Shown: positions 1 through 5,708 of the stretch, piece after piece
How the letters are laid out: each line of letters opens with the position of its first letter
Numbering within the stretch: the first letter of the stretch is position 1
Assembly: GCA_903938075.1 (NCBI GenBank)
Contig: CAJABS010000062.1
Coordinates: 1 to 5,708, forward strand
Length of the DNA: 5,708 nucleotides
DNA from: an uncultured Chloroflexota bacterium
GTDB taxonomy: Bacteria; Chloroflexota; Limnocylindria; Limnocylindrales; Limnocylindraceae
Direction: 5' to 3'
Notes under the pieces: model-generated
The model's input: the letters and a program-made list of their open reading frames with translations, nothing else
What the model was told of the DNA's origin: nothing
The model's database searches: none
Program-made: the position numbers and the translations under genes

Positions 1-462
1 ATCCTTGCCCTGCTGGCGCTCCTCGTCGCCCTTATCGCACTCCGCAACCTTCGCCGCCTCCGTGCGGACTACGCGGCGCTCGTCTCGGGGAGTGACGTGT
101 TGAGCGCAGAACAGCGATTCGCCCAGGTGCTGGAGCGCGTTGCCGAGCAGGGCGCCTCATCCCAGGTGACGGGGACGCGCCTCACCGCCCTTGAGGCGGC
201 CGCCCCGGGAGCACTGAGCCGTATGGGCCTGATCCAATTCCAGGCGTTTGAGGATGTTGGTGGTGGCCAAAGCTCTGCTCTTGCGCTGCTTGATGCCATG
301 GGGAGCGGCGTCGTCATCACCGCGCTGCATGCACGAGTTGGCACACGCATCTACGTGAAGCGCGTCATTGAGGGTCGGGGCGAGGGGACCCTGGGCGCTG
401 AGGAGTCGGCGGCAATTGCTGCCGCCTTGGCACAGCCCGCCTACAGCGCTCCTCAGCGGTGA
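1..462 (+). CDS. DUF4446 family membrane-anchored protein, 5' end missing
   Basis: The reading frame is open from the first base and ends at TGA 460-462, giving 153 visible residues; the start codon lies before the window. The visible part opens with a hydrophobic stretch (residues 1-14, Leu/Ala/Val/Ile) followed at once by Arg-rich RNLRRLR, which looks like the end of an N-terminal membrane anchor with the rest in the cytoplasm. Residues 33-70 look helical. The C-terminal half carries the pattern I recognise as DUF4446: IQFQAFEDVGGG, then ALALLDAMGSGVVIT, then a Tyr-Val-Lys strand (YVKRVIEG), then an acidic EESAAIAAAL helix. The biochemical role of the family is not known to me; in Firmicutes I recall members near parAB-type genes, but nothing in this window tests that. 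The stop overlaps the next gene's GTG by four bases, so the two are probably co-transcribed. The family call is fairly sure; the function is unknown. Confidence 0.82.
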   Translation: MLALLALLVALIALRNLRRLRADYAALVSGSDVLSAEQRFAQVLERVAEQGASSQVTGTRLTALEAAAPGALSRMGLIQFQAFEDVGGGQSSALALLDAMGSGVVITALHARVGTRIYVKRVIEGRGEGTLGAEESAAIAAALAQPAYSAPQR

Positions 463-3400
463 CGTCGCGCGCCTCGGGTGCGGGCGAGCGTGAAGGGGGA
501 TCGCAACTCCCAGTCTGGTCAGGGATAACACCAAAGCGCCCCACGGCACCAACTCCGACGATCGCACACCTTGTTGATGACCTCAACGACGAGCAGTACG
601 CCGCCGTCACACACGGTGAGGGGCCCCTCCTCGTCGTCGCGGGAGCCGGCACTGGAAAGACCCAAGTCATCACGCGACGCGTGGCTTGGCTCATCGCTGA
701 AAAGCGTGCCGAGCCCGAAGAGATCCTGGCGCTGACCTTTACGGAGCGCGCGGCAGAGGAGATGCAAGGGCGCGTCGATCGTTTGGTCCCGTACGGCTAT
801 GCCACAACACCAATCAAAACCTTCCATGCATGGGGCGACGAACTACTCCGCGCCAATGCGCATCGGCTCGGCCTCTCCGGCGAACTGCGCGTGCTGGGAC
901 GCGCCGAGGTGGTCCTCTTGCTCCGCGAACATCTCTTTGAGCTCGGCCTTAAGCGATTCTTGCCGCTTGGCGATCCAACGCGATTCCTCGGTGACATCGC
1001 CGGCTACTTCTCGCGCGCTAAAGACGAAGCACTCGGCCCCGATCAGATTCAAGCGTTCGCGGCAGATCTTCAGACACGTGCGGCCGAGGCGCGCAGTGCC
1101 GCATCATCCACCGCCGATCTTGAGCTGCAGCGGAACCTTGCCTCGTATGCCGATGCGGTTGACCTCCTGGCGATTGAACATGGGGAGCTCAGCGCCGCAC
1201 TGCGCACCTACCGCACGATCCTCAATGAGCGGGGCCTGCTCGATTTTGGTGATCAGGTGCTGCGTGCCTATGAGCTGCTGCGCGATGATCCCCTTGTTGC
1301 TGCACGAGCACGGGAGCAGCACCGCTGGATCCTGGTAGACGAGTATCAAGATACGAACCGGCTCCAGGGGGCGCTGGTCGATCTTCTCTCGGATGGACGG
1401 CGCAATCTCACCGTCGTCGGCGATGACGATCAATCGATCTATCGATTCCGTGGGGCAGCGATCAGCAACATCCTGAACTTCACGGAGCGATACCCCGATG
1501 CGAGCAAGGTGGTCTTGACCAAGAACTATCGCAGCACGGGCTCCGTGCTCACAGCTGCTCGGCGGCTCATTCGCTTTAACGACCCGCATCGACTTGAAGT
1601 TCGCCTCGGCATCTCGAAGGAGCTCACCCCAGAGGGGATGCCTGGTGACGCGCTCCCGGTGACCTTCCGTCGCTTCCGAACCACGGCGAACGAGGCCGAC
1701 TGGATCGCCGCGGAGATTCGTGACTCCATCGCGAGCGGGCGACGAGCTCGTGACCACGCGGTACTCGTGCGCGCGAACGTCGACAGCGTCGAGATTGGGC
1801 GCAGCCTCAACATGCTCGGGATCCCCTGGCGCTCGAGCGGCGCTGCCGGTCTCTACGATCGCCCCGAGGTGCGCCTCCTCTTGGCGGGTCTGCGCCATGC
1901 GGCCGATCCAGATGCCGCAGCGCCACTCTTCCTGATCGCCGCAGAGTCGCGCTTCAAGGTGCCGCCCACAATTCTCGCCGCCGCCGTGGGGAAGTCGCGC
2001 CGCGACCATGCCTCGCTGCGCGAGAGCCTCGCAACGGTCGGGGCGGGGCATGAGGCCACGGAGCGTCTCCTCGAACGCCTTGCTGGGGTGGTGCAAGAGA
2101 GCGTTGAGCGGACAAGTGGTGAGGTGCTCTATCGCTGGCTGCGTGAGTCGGGGCTGCTTGCGGAGTTGACTCGCGAAGCGACGCCTGAGTCCGACGAACG
2201 GATTCGCAACATTGGGCGCCTCTTTGATGTCGTGCGCTCCCGCAGTCGACTTCTCGAACTTGATCGCGCCCCATTCCTGGTCCGCTACCTCGAGGAGCTC
2301 GGTGAGGCGGGGGATGATCCGTCGGCCGCCGATGTTGATCCCGACCTTGATGCCGTTGCACTCCTCACCATTCACCAGGCGAAGGGTCTTGAGTTCCCCG
2401 TCGTTTTCGCTGCAAACCTCGTTGAAGGGCGCTTCCCAGCCAAAGGTCGACCGCCGCGCCTCGCGCTCGCTGCAGAGCTTGGTGGCTCTGATGATGTGGT
2501 GCTACGTGATCCCCGCGCCCCAGAGGGGCCAACAGAGGCAGACGAAGAGGCGCTGCGCGAGGAGCGACGCCTAGCCTACGTGGCACTGACGAGAGCATGC
2601 GAGCGCTTGGCCCTTACCGCTGCAGAACGAAGCAGCAGTGGAGTGCGACCGCGCAAGGTCAGTCGATTCGTTGCCGAGGCACTCGACCTCAGCCGAGAGC
2701 AGCTCGAAGAGTTCCCACTCACCGGTGAGCCAACATCAAAAATCGATGGACTCGCGATTGTCGCCCCACCACTCCCAGTTCTCCCTGTGCGTGAACCTGG
2801 AGCAGGGGAGAGTGCGCCACTCACGCTGAGCTTTACGGCGATTGAGGCGTTCATTGCCTGCCCACTGCGGTATCACTATCAGCAACGTCTCCGCATTCCG
2901 CTACCACCGCATCACTCTGCAACCTACGGCGCCGCCATGCACGCCGCCGTCGCCGAATTCCATCGCGGACAGATGGCGGGCACACCGCCGCAACTCGGTG
3001 AGCTTTACGCCGCCCTGGAGCGCAGTTGGCAGAGTGCAGGGTTCCTCTCTCGCAGCCATGAAGAGGCACGCCATACGGCGGCGCAAGAGGCGATTGCGCG
3101 ATTCCGCAGCGAAGAGATGGCAACGGGCCACGCGCCTGCGTACGTTGAGAAGGACTTCTCGTTTGAGCTTGGCGGGCATAAGATTCGCGGGCGTTGGGAT
3201 CGTGTCGATGTGCAAGCTCTCCCACCTGAAGGGCGCAGTGCGCCGATTCCGACCATTGATGTACCAGGCGACGTTGTGCGCCCAACTCTGCCGCTCGGAG
3301 ACGATGAGTGGGTGGTGGTCAGCGACTACAAGACGGGCGGGCGCGATGATGACGATGCGAGCAGGAAGCGGGCGAAGGAGTCACTGCAACTCCAGCTGTA

Positions 3401-3653
3401 CGCGTTGGCATGGCGCGCAGCAACGGGACGCCTCCCTGATGAGGTGAGTCTGCGCTTCCTCGATACCGGGCGTGTGGCTACGGTGCCGGTTGAGCCGAAG
3501 CGCATCGTGAAGGCGCGCGAACTGATCGTGGTTGCAGCAGAGGGGATCCTCGCCGGTGTGATGGATCCAAAACCAGAGCTGATGACCTGCACCTACTGCT
3601 CGTACCGTGAGCTGTGCCCAGCGTCAAAGGCTCCGGCGGGGCGGCCCGCATGA
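459..3653 (+). CDS. UvrD/AdnB-like SF1A DNA helicase fused to Fe-S PD-(D/E)XK nuclease
   Basis: This 1064-residue protein is a predicted ATP-driven 3'-5' DNA translocase with a nuclease tail, of the kind that resects double-strand breaks for recombination. Helicase motifs appear in order: Q motif LNDEQ (42-46), Walker A AGAGTGKT (61-68), Ia ALTFTERAAEEM (91-102), Ib TFHAW (121-125), Walker B LVDEYQDT (292-299), III GDDDQSIYRFRGA (321-333), IV KNYRST (355-360), V TIHQAKGLEF (637-646), VI RRLAYVALTRA (703-713). After a Pro-rich linker (about 765-787) comes a RecB/AddB-type nuclease: H828, D914 in GRWDRVD, D956 and K958 in SDYKTG, and Q977/Y981 in QLQLY. C801 with C1044, C1047 and C1053 (CX2CX5C) forms the expected four-cysteine Fe-S staple. 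Every key residue is present, so both activities should be intact. The length resembles mycobacterial AdnA or AdnB, each about 1050-1100 residues, but no partner subunit is in the window. The start is GTG, overlapping the upstream stop as GTGA; no other start precedes the Q motif. The first 35 residues look disordered. The domain call is very sure; the repair role is inferred. Confidence 0.95.
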   Translation: MTSRASGAGEREGGSQLPVWSGITPKRPTAPTPTIAHLVDDLNDEQYAAVTHGEGPLLVVAGAGTGKTQVITRRVAWLIAEKRAEPEEILALTFTERAAEEMQGRVDRLVPYGYATTPIKTFHAWGDELLRANAHRLGLSGELRVLGRAEVVLLLREHLFELGLKRFLPLGDPTRFLGDIAGYFSRAKDEALGPDQIQAFAADLQTRAAEARSAASSTADLELQRNLASYADAVDLLAIEHGELSAALRTYRTILNERGLLDFGDQVLRAYELLRDDPLVAARAREQHRWILVDEYQDTNRLQGALVDLLSDGRRNLTVVGDDDQSIYRFRGAAISNILNFTERYPDASKVVLTKNYRSTGSVLTAARRLIRFNDPHRLEVRLGISKELTPEGMPGDALPVTFRRFRTTANEADWIAAEIRDSIASGRRARDHAVLVRANVDSVEIGRSLNMLGIPWRSSGAAGLYDRPEVRLLLAGLRHAADPDAAAPLFLIAAESRFKVPPTILAAAVGKSRRDHASLRESLATVGAGHEATERLLERLAGVVQESVERTSGEVLYRWLRESGLLAELTREATPESDERIRNIGRLFDVVRSRSRLLELDRAPFLVRYLEELGEAGDDPSAADVDPDLDAVALLTIHQAKGLEFPVVFAANLVEGRFPAKGRPPRLALAAELGGSDDVVLRDPRAPEGPTEADEEALREERRLAYVALTRACERLALTAAERSSSGVRPRKVSRFVAEALDLSREQLEEFPLTGEPTSKIDGLAIVAPPLPVLPVREPGAGESAPLTLSFTAIEAFIACPLRYHYQQRLRIPLPPHHSATYGAAMHAAVAEFHRGQMAGTPPQLGELYAALERSWQSAGFLSRSHEEARHTAAQEAIARFRSEEMATGHAPAYVEKDFSFELGGHKIRGRWDRVDVQALPPEGRSAPIPTIDVPGDVVRPTLPLGDDEWVVVSDYKTGGRDDDDASRKRAKESLQLQLYALAWRAATGRLPDEVSLRFLDTGRVATVPVEPKRIVKARELIVVAAEGILAGVMDPKPELMTCTYCSYRELCPASKAPAGRPA

Positions 3654-4162
3654 CCTTGCGTGATGGAGATCGACGTAGTGCCGCAGAGCAGCTTGAGTTA
3701 CCGATGGACGAGCAGCCCACCGCACCGTTTGCCGGGAAGGTGTTGCGCACCACCGCAACGCCTCCCACGCCACCGCGTATTCCGACCGGAGATCAGCGCC
3801 TCATTCGCCTCCTCGCTATCGGCGCACTGGTTGCCGGGTTCCTCACCGCTGCTGGTGGGCTGACGATTGATCCCCTTGATGAGCCGACACGTGCTCTCGC
3901 GGTTGCGGGCGTCCTCGGGCTCACCGTGGCACTGGGGCTCACGTCGCTCCTTCTGCTGCGCTCGTTCCGGGGGCATCCGGGCGTATGGCGAGTACGCCGT
4001 CGCCGAAGCCTTCGACGCGGGCTGTTCGCGGGGGCCTTGATCGGTGGCTACCTCGCCCTGCGCATCATTGGTCTCGGGGGGCCAACAGGCCTGCTGATTG
4101 CCGCCCTGCTCGTGGTGGTGGCCGAGGCGGCGATCTCACGAAGCGAGATCGACTCGGTTTAG
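3650..4162 (+). CDS. Hypothetical four-helix integral membrane protein
   Basis: I do not recognise this 170-residue protein. Residues 1-48 are polar and rich in Pro, Thr and acidic residues, probably a disordered cytoplasmic tail. Four hydrophobic segments follow at about 51-70, 82-103, 124-140 and 145-160. A strongly basic loop, RVRRRRSLRR (114-123), joins segments 2 and 3; by the positive-inside rule this puts both termini in the cytoplasm. The segment 1-2 loop is acidic (DPLDEPT). I see no catalytic motif, cysteine or histidine cluster, or transporter signature. The ATG overlaps the helicase stop as ATGA, with a GC-rich Shine-Dalgarno-like GGCGGGG at 3635-3641, eight bases upstream. A GTG in the same frame at 3614 would add 12 residues inside the helicase gene and is less likely. 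Coupling to the helicase implies co-expression, but a shared function is not shown. Frame and topology are fairly sure; the function is unknown. Confidence 0.8.
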   Translation: MTLRDGDRRSAAEQLELPMDEQPTAPFAGKVLRTTATPPTPPRIPTGDQRLIRLLAIGALVAGFLTAAGGLTIDPLDEPTRALAVAGVLGLTVALGLTSLLLLRSFRGHPGVWRVRRRRSLRRGLFAGALIGGYLALRIIGLGGPTGLLIAALLVVVAEAAISRSEIDSV

Positions 4163-4165
4163 GGC

Positions 4166-4194
4166 TCGAACTGCCCCTCAGAGGGGTGTAGGAT
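4166..4194 (+). promoter_or_regulatory. Candidate promoter for the ureohydrolase gene
   Basis: TAGGAT at 4189-4194 matches four of six bases of the sigma-70 -10 consensus and is preceded by TG. Seventeen bases upstream, TCGAAC (4166-4171) matches three of six bases of the -35 consensus. A transcript would start near 4200-4202 and have a leader of about 58 bases before the ATG at 4259. The location, in the only intergenic gap of the window and just after the stop of the preceding gene, supports it; the motif scores are weak. Read-through from the upstream operon remains possible because no strong terminator intervenes. Confidence 0.35.
4174..4186. repeat. 13-base perfect palindrome (operator or weak hairpin)
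   Basis: CCCCTC and GAGGGG are exact inverted repeats around a central A, lying 12 bases after the stop of the membrane-protein gene. As DNA this is a perfect palindrome sitting between the candidate -35 and -10, a common place for a repressor operator. As RNA it could form a five-pair stem with a CAG loop, extendable by G-U pairs, but no U-run follows, so intrinsic termination would be poor. The palindrome is seen directly; its role is inference. Confidence 0.5.
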
Positions 4195-4248
4195 TGTCGT
4201 GCGCCCTGCTGGACGTCGGCTCGCACCGGCGGCGCTTCTGAGTGAAAT

Positions 4249-4255
4249 GGTGATC
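4249..4255 (+). promoter_or_regulatory. Ribosome binding site deciding the ureohydrolase start
   Basis: GGTGATC matches seven consecutive bases of the extended Shine-Dalgarno sequence complementary to the 16S rRNA tail (AAGGAGGTGATC). In that register its GG lies eight bases before ATG 4259, a standard spacing. The site overlaps the upstream in-frame ATG at 4247, which has only a weak AGTGA before it, and so favours 4259 over both 4247 and the in-frame GTG at 4199. Confidence 0.6.
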
Positions 4256-4258
4256 CAT

Positions 4259-5317
4259 ATGAGCCCGAATACCCCACCCTTTGCCGACTCCCTTGCCGCG
4301 CTCGGCTGGAACGGCACCCCAGAGCAGCGCGACCCACTCGATCGCCCGTCGTATGTCGGGCCGGTCAGCTTCTCCCAGCTTCCGTGGATTGAAGATGTAG
4401 CCGAGATCCGCCGGCGCAAGGCGGACATTGCGATCATCGGCGCACCATTTGACGATGCCGTCACCCACCGCCCTGGCACGCGGTTTGGCCCTCGCGCCAT
4501 TCGTGAGGCGCAGTACCAGACGGGCACCCTCCACTCGCTCCAGGTGGGCGTGGAGCCATTCACCGCACTCACCGCCGTTGATGCTGGTGACGCCCAGGTC
4601 TACCCAGGGCGACTAGAGCATGGTCACGGCGCCATCTATCGCAAGGTTCGCGAAGTCGCCGAAACGGGTGCTATTCCGATCGTGCTTGGCGGCGACCACT
4701 CAATCACCTGGCCGAACGCAACAGCGATTGCCGAACTCCGTTGGCCGCAGCGCATCGGCATCCTGCACTTTGATGCACACGCCGACGCCTCGATTGACGG
4801 CTACGGGTCGTTGAACAGCCACGGATCACCAATGCGCCGGCTGATCGAATCTGGCGCGGTGCTCGGCAAGAACTTTGTGCAGGTCGGTCTGCGCGGCTAC
4901 TTCCCCGATACCGAGACGCTCGGCTGGATGCGAGAACACGGCATGCGCAGTCACTTCATGACCGAGATTGAGGAGCGCGGTTCAGAGGCGGTCATCGCGA
5001 CCGCCATCGCCGAGGCACTCGACGGCCCAGACGCCATCTGGATCAGTCTCGACATCGATGTGGTCGATCCGGGCCTTGCGCCAGGAACGGGCACACCAGA
5101 GCCAGGGGGAATGCTCTCGCGCGAGCTGCTCCGTGGACTCCGGCAGATCGCGGCGCAGGTCCCGATCGCAGGCATGGACATCGTCGAAGTCTCACCACCG
5201 TATGACTGGGCTGAGTCAACGGCGATGATCGCTAACCGTGCCGCCCTTGAAGTCATTAGCGCGCTGGCAAAGCGCAAGGAGTCCGGCGAGACAATTCGTT
5301 GGGAGCCCTCCCGCTGA
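4259..5317 (+). CDS. Agmatinase-type ureohydrolase (SpeB-like, arginase superfamily)
   Basis: This 352-residue enzyme is predicted to hydrolyse a guanidino compound to urea and an amine, using a binuclear metal centre (Mn in most of the family) in the cytoplasm. Agmatine to putrescine is the most likely reaction. The three metal motifs are complete: GGDHS (H147), FDAHADAS (D172, H174, D176) and SLDIDVVDP (D265, D267). H188 in SHGSP matches the general acid/base His of arginases, and E310 in MDIVEVSPPYD matches the guanidinium-binding Glu. The N-terminal GAPFDDAV and RPGTRFGPRAIREA blocks are typical of agmatinase and guanidinobutyrase rather than true arginase. Residues 1-45 form an extension of the kind seen in many agmatinases. 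ATG 4259 is chosen for its Shine-Dalgarno site; GTG 4199 would add 20 residues (Arg/Ala-rich, nothing recognisable). Family and catalysis are very sure. The substrate is not: guanidinobutyrate, guanidinopropionate or free guanidine are alternatives. No other polyamine gene is in view; the next gene overlaps its stop. Confidence 0.93.
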   Translation: MSPNTPPFADSLAALGWNGTPEQRDPLDRPSYVGPVSFSQLPWIEDVAEIRRRKADIAIIGAPFDDAVTHRPGTRFGPRAIREAQYQTGTLHSLQVGVEPFTALTAVDAGDAQVYPGRLEHGHGAIYRKVREVAETGAIPIVLGGDHSITWPNATAIAELRWPQRIGILHFDAHADASIDGYGSLNSHGSPMRRLIESGAVLGKNFVQVGLRGYFPDTETLGWMREHGMRSHFMTEIEERGSEAVIATAIAEALDGPDAIWISLDIDVVDPGLAPGTGTPEPGGMLSRELLRGLRQIAAQVPIAGMDIVEVSPPYDWAESTAMIANRAALEVISALAKRKESGETIRWEPSR

Positions 5318-5708
5318 GCGAAACTGCATCCGAGGTACGAAGCCGCCTCCTCGCCGACGAACGAGATCTAACCGCAGGCGCTGACGACGACCTAGCGTAT
5401 TGGCAGAAGGTGGCGGGGGCCTCGGCTGGCCCGATCTTGGAGATTGGCTGTGGGGCAGGCCGCATCTTAACGGCGCTGAGCGCCAATGAACGACAGCTGA
5501 TCGGCCTGGATCTCGATGTGGCGGCACTCTCTTTGGCCGCGGAGCGTGCGCCTGCCGCCGAATGGATCTGCGCCGATGGGCGAACCTGGCGTCGCAAGGC
5601 AACGGCGGCGAGTCTCGTGATTATCGGCGGTGATCTGCTCTCACTCATCACCGTGCCCGACGACCTGGAGGCGTTGTTGCGCACCGCAGCGCTGCACTGC
5701 GGACCCGG
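5299..5708 (+). CDS. Class I SAM-dependent methyltransferase, 3' end missing
   Basis: The frame is open from 5260 to the window end and encodes the N-terminal part of a Rossmann-fold methyltransferase, 136 codons if it starts at TTG 5299. Counting from that start, motif I is ILEIGCGAG (46-54), the SAM ribose-binding acid is D71 in GLDLD, and the adenine-pocket acid is D93 in CADG. The hydrophobic strand SLVIIGGDLLSLI (105-117) fits motif IV. A DDDLAYWQKVAG helix precedes motif I, as in many small-molecule methyltransferases of the UbiE/Methyltransf_25 type. The substrate cannot be told, since the C-terminal half is outside the window. The start is uncertain: TTG 5299 lies 19 bases inside the ureohydrolase gene, while CTG 5314 overlaps its TGA and has GGGAG eight bases upstream. 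The only GTG in frame (5410) would leave just eight residues before motif I. Overlap with the ureohydrolase implies co-translation. The fold is sure; start and substrate are open. Confidence 0.85.
   Translation, partial: MGALPLSETASEVRSRLLADERDLTAGADDDLAYWQKVAGASAGPILEIGCGAGRILTALSANERQLIGLDLDVAALSLAAERAPAAEWICADGRTWRRKATAASLVIIGGDLLSLITVPDDLEALLRTAALHCGP
5301..5305 (+). promoter_or_regulatory. Possible ribosome binding site for a CTG start
   Basis: GGGAG, inside the 3' end of the ureohydrolase gene, lies eight bases before CTG 5314. That CTG is in frame with the methyltransferase and overlaps the ureohydrolase stop. It is the best Shine-Dalgarno-like site for this frame: the stronger AAGGAG at 5276-5281 is 17 bases from TTG 5299, too far to serve it. 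The evidence is short and may be coincidental. Confidence 0.3.

Noticed and set aside
1104..2375. A 423-codon open frame on the minus strand inside the helicase gene
   Set aside because: It lies fully antisense to conserved helicase motifs II to V, its translation shows no recognisable motif, and long antisense open frames are common in GC-rich genes.
1627..2528. Two CCCCAGAGGGG palindromes (1627-1637 and 2518-2528) resembling the intergenic CCCCTCAGAGGGG
   Set aside because: Both encode Pro-Glu-Gly in the helicase reading frame, so codon choice explains them; they also differ from the intergenic copy by two bases.
2842..3447. A 201-codon open frame on the plus strand in another frame
   Set aside because: It overlaps the nuclease domain, whose catalytic residues are read in the main frame; its translation is Arg/Ser/Thr-rich, as expected of a shifted frame.
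2820..3626. Cas4-like nuclease suggesting a CRISPR or defence locus
   Set aside because: The Fe-S nuclease fold is shared by Cas4, AddB and AdnB. Here it is fused to a full UvrD-type motor, and no repeats, cas genes or other defence genes are visible.
3614..3649. Upstream GTG start for the membrane protein
   Set aside because: It would extend 40 bases into the helicase gene without a good ribosome site, whereas ATG 3650 gives a clean ATGA junction.
4172..4200. Rho-independent terminator after the membrane-protein gene
   Set aside because: The stem is only about five pairs with a three-base loop, and the following bases (TGTAGGATTG) contain no U-run.

Overview
The window is a densely packed stretch of bacterial chromosome, GC-rich by eye (roughly 60 percent, not computed). 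All five genes lie on the + strand. In order they are: the 3' part of a DUF4446 family gene; a complete 1064-residue UvrD/AdnB-like helicase fused to an iron-sulfur PD-(D/E)XK nuclease; a 170-residue four-helix membrane protein of unknown function; a complete 352-residue agmatinase-type ureohydrolase; and the 5' part of a class I SAM-dependent methyltransferase gene cut by the window end. No RNA genes, mobile elements or CRISPR arrays were seen. The host is probably a high-GC bacterium in which DUF4446 and single-polypeptide helicase-nucleases occur; Chloroflexota, or less likely Actinomycetota, is my tentative guess. This rests on gene content and family recall, not on a phylogenetic marker.

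Positions 1-4162 look like one operon. The DUF4446 stop and the helicase start overlap as GTGA, and the helicase stop and the membrane-protein start overlap as ATGA, so translation is probably coupled along the row. The helicase-nuclease is the main gene. It carries all the SF1A helicase motifs, then a nuclease domain with a complete set of catalytic residues and the four cysteines of an AddB/AdnB/Cas4-type Fe-S staple. It is best explained as a DNA end-processing enzyme for double-strand break repair.

The only intergenic gap (4163-4258, 96 bases) holds a 13-base perfect palindrome immediately before a weak -10-like hexamer, and then a good Shine-Dalgarno sequence ahead of the ureohydrolase ATG. 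A second transcription unit plausibly starts here: ureohydrolase followed by methyltransferase. The methyltransferase frame has no ATG or GTG near its expected N-terminus. It must start at a TTG inside the ureohydrolase gene or at a CTG that overlaps the ureohydrolase stop.

The two halves have no obvious functional link: DNA repair with envelope proteins of unknown role, then guanidino-compound metabolism with a methyltransferase. I see no clear-cut new defence or mobile system. The points most worth checking are the stand-alone helicase-nuclease with an enlarged loop between its catalytic aspartates, the unassigned membrane protein, the palindrome at the internal promoter, and the unusual methyltransferase start.
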